Shown here one piece after another: positions 59,641 through 64,000 of a stretch of DNA of 64,000 nucleotides; position 1 is the stretch's first letter; every line of letters begins with the position of its first letter. The notes under the pieces were generated by a model. The model saw only the letters and a list, made by a program, of their open reading frames with translations, was not told the DNA's origin and made no database searches. The translations under genes were made by a program, and so were the position numbers. Source of the DNA: Clostridium sp. GTDB lineage: Bacteria; Bacillota; Clostridia; Lachnospirales; Lachnospiraceae. Location of the stretch: assembly GCA_018377235.1 (NCBI GenBank), contig JAGZZT010000010.1, positions 24,516-88,515 on the forward strand, given 5' to 3'.

Positions 59641-59718
59641 ATGGACGGAGACGGTCACCCTGATACCTGTAAATTAGAATACGCAAAGCTGACAGCCCGC
59701 CTGTGCAGGTACATCTGA
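59641..59718 (+). CDS. Possible leader peptide between the riboswitch and mgtE
   Basis: A 25-codon frame, MDGDGHPDTCKL through LCRYI, lies in the 212-bp space between the terminator and mgtE. AAAGAAAGG is 10 bases upstream. An overlapping 8-codon frame, MHGRRRSP, begins four bases earlier at 59637 and fits the ribosome site better. Leader peptides rich in Pro/Arg control Mg2+ transporter genes in enterobacteria; that analogy is only suggestive. It could be a chance frame. Confidence 0.3.
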   Translation: MDGDGHPDTCKLEYAKLTARLCRYI

Positions 59719-59789
59719 TTTCTGACAGTTCCTCATTCAGGCTGGTTTTCTGGCGTATTCTTCGTTTTGCTGAATAGGAGGATACTGAC

Positions 59790-61193
59790 ATGAGAAGACA
59801 TGAATTTATTAACGAAGAAATTGTTCAGGAGATCATCCAGCTAATCCGAGCTGGGCGAAACCGGGATGCCCTGATTTCCCATCTGGATGATTACCACGAC
59901 TACGATATTGCCCAGGCTTTAGAAGAGCTGACACCGGAGGAGCGTCAGGAGCTCTACCAAAAAATGGGCGCTGAACGGACAGCGGAAATTTTTTCCTACT
60001 ATGATGAACCGGAAGCTCTGATGACTGAGCTTTCCCCCAGAGAGGCTGCAAATATCATCGAATACATGGATTCTGATGACGCCGCAGAGCTTCTGGAGCA
60101 GCTTCCCGCCGCCTTTCATGAAAAAATTGAGGAAAATTTAAGCGAAGAAACCTCTGGCGATATTAAATTGATTTCCTCTTATGAGGATGATGAAATCGGA
60201 AGCCTGATCAGCAATAACTACATTTCCATCTGCCACACCCTGTCAGTCAAGGAGGCCATGAAGGAATTAATCCGCCAGTCGGCTGATAATGATAATATTA
60301 CCACCCTCTATGCAGTGGATGAAAACGATCGCTTTTACGGAGCTATTGATTTAAAGGACCTGATCTTAGCGAGAGAATACACGCCTCTCGAGAGCATTAT
60401 TGTCAATTCCTACCCCTTTGTTCATGATCACGATGACCTGGAAGAGTGTATGGACTGGATTCGCGATTATGAGGAGGCTTCGCTTCCTGTTCTCGACCAG
60501 GAGGATCGCCTGATCGGCGTTATCACAGTCCAGGACATTGTAGACTATATGGAGGAAGAATCCAAGGAAGTTTACAACAAGCTGGCCGGTATTGCAGAAG
60601 GAGATGGCAGCGAGGACATGAAGGAAACCCTGGCCGTCAGCATGAAAAAGCGTCTTCCATGGCTGATTGCCCTCCTGTTCCTGGGCATGTTCGTATCCAG
60701 TGTAGTGGGAATGTTCGAGGGAATCGTGTCTAAGGTAGCCATTCTTGTATGCTTCCAGTCTCTGATTCTGGACATGGCGGGAAATGTGGGCACTCAGTCC
60801 CTGGCTGTCACCATCCGCGTTCTGATGGATGAGGAGATCACCTTTAAAACAAGGCTGGCTCTCATCTGGAAAGAGGTAAAAATCGGTATGGCGAACGGCG
60901 GGCTGTTAGGCATCGTCTCCTTCCTGTGTATTGGCGTCTATGTGTGGCTGTTCAAGGGAAATTCTATTCTTTACGGTTTCGCTGTTTCCGCCTGCGTAGG
61001 CATTTCCCTGGTGCTGGCTATGGCCATCTCCAGCCTGGCTGGAACGGTAATTCCCCTGTTTTTCCATAAAATTAAAGTGGATCCGGCTGTCGCATCCGGC
61101 CCCTTAATCACAACCGTCAACGATCTGGTGGCAGTCATTACTTATTATGGCATGGCATGGCTGATGCTGTTTCATCTGTTCCACCTGGCCTGA
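59790..61193 (+). CDS. mgtE: Magnesium transporter MgtE (second copy, M-box controlled)
   Basis: A 467-residue MgtE. The N domain (about 1-135: HDYDIAQALEELTPEERQ, EYMDSDDAAELLEQLP), two CBS domains (about 140-265: EIGSLISNNYISICHTLSV, EASLPVLDQEDRLIGVITVQDIVDYMEEE) and five membrane segments from about 290 are intact. DMAGNVGTQSLAVTIRVLMD near 330-349 is the pore signature. It is diverged from the first copy at 37989, so the pair is not a recent duplication. It is expressed from a riboswitch-controlled transcript and starts with AGGAGG. Confidence 0.95.
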   Translation: MRRHEFINEEIVQEIIQLIRAGRNRDALISHLDDYHDYDIAQALEELTPEERQELYQKMGAERTAEIFSYYDEPEALMTELSPREAANIIEYMDSDDAAELLEQLPAAFHEKIEENLSEETSGDIKLISSYEDDEIGSLISNNYISICHTLSVKEAMKELIRQSADNDNITTLYAVDENDRFYGAIDLKDLILAREYTPLESIIVNSYPFVHDHDDLEECMDWIRDYEEASLPVLDQEDRLIGVITVQDIVDYMEEESKEVYNKLAGIAEGDGSEDMKETLAVSMKKRLPWLIALLFLGMFVSSVVGMFEGIVSKVAILVCFQSLILDMAGNVGTQSLAVTIRVLMDEEITFKTRLALIWKEVKIGMANGGLLGIVSFLCIGVYVWLFKGNSILYGFAVSACVGISLVLAMAISSLAGTVIPLFFHKIKVDPAVASGPLITTVNDLVAVITYYGMAWLMLFHLFHLA

Positions 61194-61222
61194 TCAGGAT
61201 TTCAAAACATAGTTTTCACAAA

Positions 61223-61287
61223 AAAGAGAAGAGGCAGAACTGTTTTGCTCTGATTTAAAAGCAGAAACAGATTCTCCTCTTCTCTTT
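61223..61287. terminator. Bidirectional terminator between mgtE and the MATE gene
   Basis: AAAGAGAAGAGG (61223-61234) and CCTCTTCTCTTT (61276-61287) form a perfect 12-bp stem, with inner CTGTTTTGCT/AGCAGAAACAG arms. The plus strand continues CTTTTACC and the minus strand TTGTGAAAAC, serving two converging genes. Confidence 0.82.
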
Positions 61288-61332
61288 CTTTTACCTTTCC
61301 TTCCAAATCCGGCGCTCAAAGCTCTTTGAGCT

Positions 61333-62757
61333 CTATCTTCCTATTTCAGCCGCCTGAACCTGTTCTGTCTCAAGTCCAGCCTGAAGTTCTTTCATATGAC
61401 GCATTTCCCTCTTAATCAGAAGCATTGTGACGAAAAACGCCGCAAAATCTGCCACAGGGCCGGCAAATAGAATTCCGTCAATGCCAAAAAACAGGGGCAG
61501 GACTAAAAGCAAGGGAACCAGGAAAAATACCTGCCTTGTCAACGACAAAATCACTCCCTTCACTGGCTTTCCAATGGCTGCAAAAAAGTTAGAGGAAAGC
61601 AGCTGGACTCCGTTTATGATCACCATAAACAGGAAAATTCTCAGAAAACGGATAGCAAACTCAAAATAAAGAGGCTCTCCCGTTCCGAATATAGAAATAA
61701 TGTGCCTTGGAAACAGCTGAAACAACAGAAAGCCGGCTCCGGAAACCACCAGATTCCAGGTAATAGCCAAACGGTAAATTGCTCTTACTCTCTCATACTG
61801 CTTTGCCCCATAATTAAATCCGATAATGGGCTGGGAGCCCTGGGAAATCCCAATGATAACAGCCAGCAGAATAGCGTTGGTCTTCATCACAATTCCACAG
61901 CTGGCCAGGGGGATCTCGCTTCCATAAGCAGACAGGGATCCATAGTAGGTAAGAGAATTGTTTAACACAATCTGTACAAATGTAATGGCAATCTGATTCA
62001 GGCTGCTGCTCATGCCAAGGGAAGCGATTTTTCCGCAGACATGGAGTCTGGGAATGAAATGATGCCGTTCCAGCTTCACATGACGGAATTTTTTCAGATA
62101 GCAGAGCGCCATCAGACAGGAAAACAGCTGGCCTGCAACTGTGGCGACAGCGGCCCCTGCAACTCCCTGATGAAGCACAAAAATAAAAATAGGATCTAAA
62201 ATTGTATTGATCACCGCCCCCACCAGCATACAGGTCATAGAGTATTTAGGGCTTCCATCCGCCCTGGCCAGATTGCTGAGACCGTTGGTCAGAATCAACA
62301 GCGGCATTCCTGCGGCTGTAATGCGGGTATAGCTCTGGGCGTAGGGCATCACATCCTTCGTAGCTCCAAATATGGTCAGAAGGGGCGTGAGAAACGCCTC
62401 AACCACTACCACATACAAAATTCCCAGGAGTACCATCATGGAGACTGCCGTTCCCACCGTTCTGGCCGCGTTCTCCTCTCTCCCCGCTCCCAGCTCCAAA
62501 GAAAACCGGGACGCGCTTCCAATTCCTATAAGCAGGGCAATCGCCAGGCAGATGGTTGTCAGAGGATAGGAAACATTCGTAGCTGCATTCCCCAGATACC
62601 CCACACCCTGGCCGATAAAAATCTGATCTACAATATTATAGAGGGAGCTGACCAGCATGGCAATAATGCTGGGGATGGCATATCCCTTTAAAAGCGTGGA
62701 AAGCTTTTCATAGCCCAGAGGATTCTCCTGTTCCTTCTGCGATATCGTCTGTGTCAT
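61333..62757 (-). CDS. MATE-family efflux transporter
   Basis: A 474-residue multidrug/toxin extrusion transporter with twelve predicted membrane segments. YNIVDQIFIGQGVGYLGNAATNVSYPL near 40-66 and the symmetric GISQGSQPIIGFNYGAKQYERVRAIY near 280-305 are MATE hallmarks. The substrate is unknown; Na+ or H+ exchange drives the family. The start at 62757 (MTQTISQKEQ) has GGAAGGAA upstream, and a frame to 62892 overlaps the VanZ-like gene and its terminator. No drug-resistance regulator lies beside it. Confidence 0.92.
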   Translation of the reverse strand: MTQTISQKEQENPLGYEKLSTLLKGYAIPSIIAMLVSSLYNIVDQIFIGQGVGYLGNAATNVSYPLTTICLAIALLIGIGSASRFSLELGAGREENAARTVGTAVSMMVLLGILYVVVVEAFLTPLLTIFGATKDVMPYAQSYTRITAAGMPLLILTNGLSNLARADGSPKYSMTCMLVGAVINTILDPIFIFVLHQGVAGAAVATVAGQLFSCLMALCYLKKFRHVKLERHHFIPRLHVCGKIASLGMSSSLNQIAITFVQIVLNNSLTYYGSLSAYGSEIPLASCGIVMKTNAILLAVIIGISQGSQPIIGFNYGAKQYERVRAIYRLAITWNLVVSGAGFLLFQLFPRHIISIFGTGEPLYFEFAIRFLRIFLFMVIINGVQLLSSNFFAAIGKPVKGVILSLTRQVFFLVPLLLVLPLFFGIDGILFAGPVADFAAFFVTMLLIKREMRHMKELQAGLETEQVQAAEIGR

Positions 62758-62858
62758 TGGTAAGTTCCTTCCTTCTTTATCATTTCTAAATGAATATTTT
62801 ATCATGAGGATTTGAGAGTGTACAGAAGTTTTTAAAATAAGAACTGAAAATGAGAAAT

Positions 62859-62901
62859 GAAAAAACAGCAGAACGCCTATATTCTTCTGCACTCTGCTGT
62901 T
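62859..62901 (-). terminator. Terminator overlapping the end of the VanZ-like gene
   Basis: AACAGCAGA (62864-62872) and TCTGCTGTT (62893-62901) form a perfect 9-bp stem, followed on the minus strand by TTTTTCATT. One arm lies within the last codons of the VanZ-like gene. Confidence 0.8.
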
Positions 62902-63404
62902 CTCTCAGCCAGATAAAAAACAGCATATCCTGCTGCCGTCCCTGCCACGTTTGTTATTACATCATCCAGCTGGGAATATCCTCTAGCCGTAATGTACTGT
63001 ACCGTTTCAATCCCTGCACTGCATAAAAACGCAGATAACAGACATACTGGAAATCTATATTTTTTTCTGTTGTGAAACCGGAACAGCAGGGGAAACAGTA
63101 TTCCAAATGGAAGAAACAGAAGCACATTTTCCGCCACATAGGAATTTCCCTGAGCGCTGCGGCTGATCGTATCAAACAGACCCAGGTCAAGACTTTTCCT
63201 GCTTCCAGGCGCACGATTCAGATATACCAGCCATAAAAGCTGTTCCAGATAGGCCGCCCATAAAAAGATGGGGACAACCTGGATCCTGCGTTGGCTGAGC
63301 CGCTGAAAACAAAGTGCCAGAACAGCCGCCCCGCAGCCGGCCGCCAGGCTCACTGGAAGATTCTGGCAGGCTTCTTTTAAATCTTCGTAAATATATGGAA
63401 GCAT
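62877..63404 (-). CDS. VanZ-like family protein
   Basis: A 175-residue membrane protein with about five hydrophobic segments. The VanZ core is clear: YVAENVLLFLPFGILFPLLF near 89-108 and SAGIETVQYITARGYSQLDDVITNVAGTAAGYAVFYL near 128-164. VanZ confers low-level teicoplanin resistance in enterococci by an unknown mechanism, but most relatives are not linked to resistance genes. Here it is followed by the MATE gene, separated by a terminator. The ribosome site is AAAGGAAC. Confidence 0.87.
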   Translation of the reverse strand: MLPYIYEDLKEACQNLPVSLAAGCGAAVLALCFQRLSQRRIQVVPIFLWAAYLEQLLWLVYLNRAPGSRKSLDLGLFDTISRSAQGNSYVAENVLLFLPFGILFPLLFRFHNRKKYRFPVCLLSAFLCSAGIETVQYITARGYSQLDDVITNVAGTAAGYAVFYLAERTAECRRI

Positions 63405-63609
63405 AAGGAATGTTCCTTTCGTTTTTTATGTATTGTCTCTTACATTATAAATGCAGCCGGGACATTTTTCTATATGCTGTTATCTGATAAAAAAAGAAAA
63501 GCCGAAAAATCATAAAATTTTGTATTGAATCTAGGATTCCCCTGCCAAATGTTTGATGAAATCTTTTTTGAGTCAGTAAGATACTCTTCTTGTAAGAGTT
63601 TTCATAGAC

Positions 63610-63665
63610 CCCAATGCCGCAGACGGCATTGGGACAGATATGCACCGGCGATATAGAATCTTCGC
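63610..63665. repeat. Two adjacent hairpins downstream of the Rpn-like gene
   Basis: CCCAATGCCG (63610-63619) and CGGCATTGGG (63624-63633) form a perfect 10-bp stem. Nearby CGGCGA (63644-63649) and TCGCCG (63660-63665) form a second, six-base stem. Neither is followed by a T-run on either strand. They may be an extragenic repeat element or the scar of a mobile piece. The rest of 63405-63675 shows nothing else. Confidence 0.5.
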
Positions 63666-63675
63666 CGACTAATGC

Positions 63676-64000
63676 TTATTGTTTGCCAGATTGGCTGGAC
63701 TGCAGATACTTCTCTGCTTCTTTTTCGAACACACCTAAGGAATCTGCTTTAGCTGCCAGCTTTAATAAAGCCCTCAAGTCTCCCAATTCCTCCAGCTCTT
63801 CCAACCGATCCCTCAGCTGATCCGGAACCGGCCCCAGCTCTTCCAGAAGCTCTAAAATATTCTCTCGTGTAGCCTCCAAGCGTCCTTCCTGCTTTTCATC
63901 CTTCAACAGCTCTTCCAAAGTCATATAGCGCTCTCCCATTTCCCGGTCTGTCTTAATATCTCGAATGGTTTTCTGGATCTGGCTTACCAGCCTGTCCTGA
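63676..64000 (-). CDS. Rpn-family (PD-(D/E)XK) nuclease/transposase-like protein, C-terminal part
   Basis: The frame is open through the right edge, so only the last 107 codons are seen. The visible part reads QDRLVSQIQKTIRDIKTDREMGERYMTLEELLKDEK at the edge, then a Glu/Leu-rich coiled-coil tail (EELGPVPDQLRDRLEELEELGDLRALLKLAAKADSL) and QSSQSGKQ. The IKTDREMGERYM-type segment with a following helical tail is typical of the C-terminus of Rpn (recombination-promoting nuclease) proteins, formerly annotated as transposase_31. The nuclease domain lies outside the window. Confidence 0.62.
   Translation of the reverse strand, partial: QDRLVSQIQKTIRDIKTDREMGERYMTLEELLKDEKQEGRLEATRENILELLEELGPVPDQLRDRLEELEELGDLRALLKLAAKADSLGVFEKEAEKYLQSSQSGKQ

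Noticed and set aside
1..64000. CRISPR arrays, tRNA or rRNA genes, insertion sequences, prophage genes
   Set aside because: I looked for regularly spaced repeats, cloverleaf-type segments, transposase and phage structural motifs and saw none, apart from the partial Rpn-like gene at the right edge.

Overview
The window is chromosomal core DNA from a spore-forming, low-to-mid GC Firmicute. It most likely belongs to the Lachnospiraceae (Clostridium cluster XIVa). The evidence is a complete early sporulation block (spoIIGA, sigE, sigG), a Spo0E-type phosphatase, a YlmC/YmxH protein, an HrcA/CIRCE heat-shock operon, strong AGGAGG ribosome-binding sites, and many predicted intrinsic terminators. 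Most genes lie on the minus strand. I saw no rRNA, tRNA, CRISPR array, insertion sequence or prophage.

Layout, left to right. 1-7.7 kb: the 5' end of a SWIM zinc-finger gene, argS, a membrane-anchored amidase, efp, a fused aroE-aroK gene, yqeG, nrdR, a ymxH-like gene, and a lipoprotein with a decayed flavoprotein fold. 8-12.6 kb: a PepV-like dipeptidase, yqeY, prfC and an esterase. 12.8-17.7 kb: sigG on the plus strand, converging on sigE, spoIIGA, ftsZ and ftsQ. 17.8-28.8 kb: a reduced division and wall (dcw) cluster read leftwards as mraZ, rsmH, ftsL, two class B PBPs, mraY, murD, ftsW/spoVE and murA. It contains no murG, murE, murF, murC, murB or ftsA. 28.9-31.4 kb: lgt with a tiny spo0E gene and an NSS transporter.

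31.6-39.4 kb: ychF (plus strand), a DUF1292 protein, an unknown membrane protein, a corrinoid adenosyltransferase, a UvrD-like helicase, gltX and a first mgtE. 39.4-44.3 kb: a four-gene ABC cassette of unknown role (ATPase, zinc-ribbon membrane protein, two permeases). 44.4-47.2 kb: pnp and rpsO. 47.3-50.9 kb: an L,D-transpeptidase, a lipoprotein and a small membrane protein. 51-56 kb: hrcA-grpE-dnaK-dnaJ under a perfect CIRCE element. 56-64 kb: two tandem 3D-domain secreted proteins, a cytidylate-kinase-like protein, a LysR regulator, an Mg2+-sensing M-box riboswitch controlling a second mgtE, a MATE transporter, a VanZ-like protein, and the end of an Rpn-family nuclease gene.

The genes fit one theme: envelope growth and its remodelling into sporulation. 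Regulatory DNA can be read unusually well here: five phased GTGG repeats at mraZ, a long-spacer promoter at spoIIGA, twin Spo0A-like boxes upstream of lgt-spo0E, CIRCE at hrcA, and an M-box with its terminator at mgtE. I found no clearly novel defence or biosynthetic system. The best candidates for undescribed biology are the ABC/zinc-ribbon cassette and the decayed flavoprotein-lipoprotein with its palindromic promoter.
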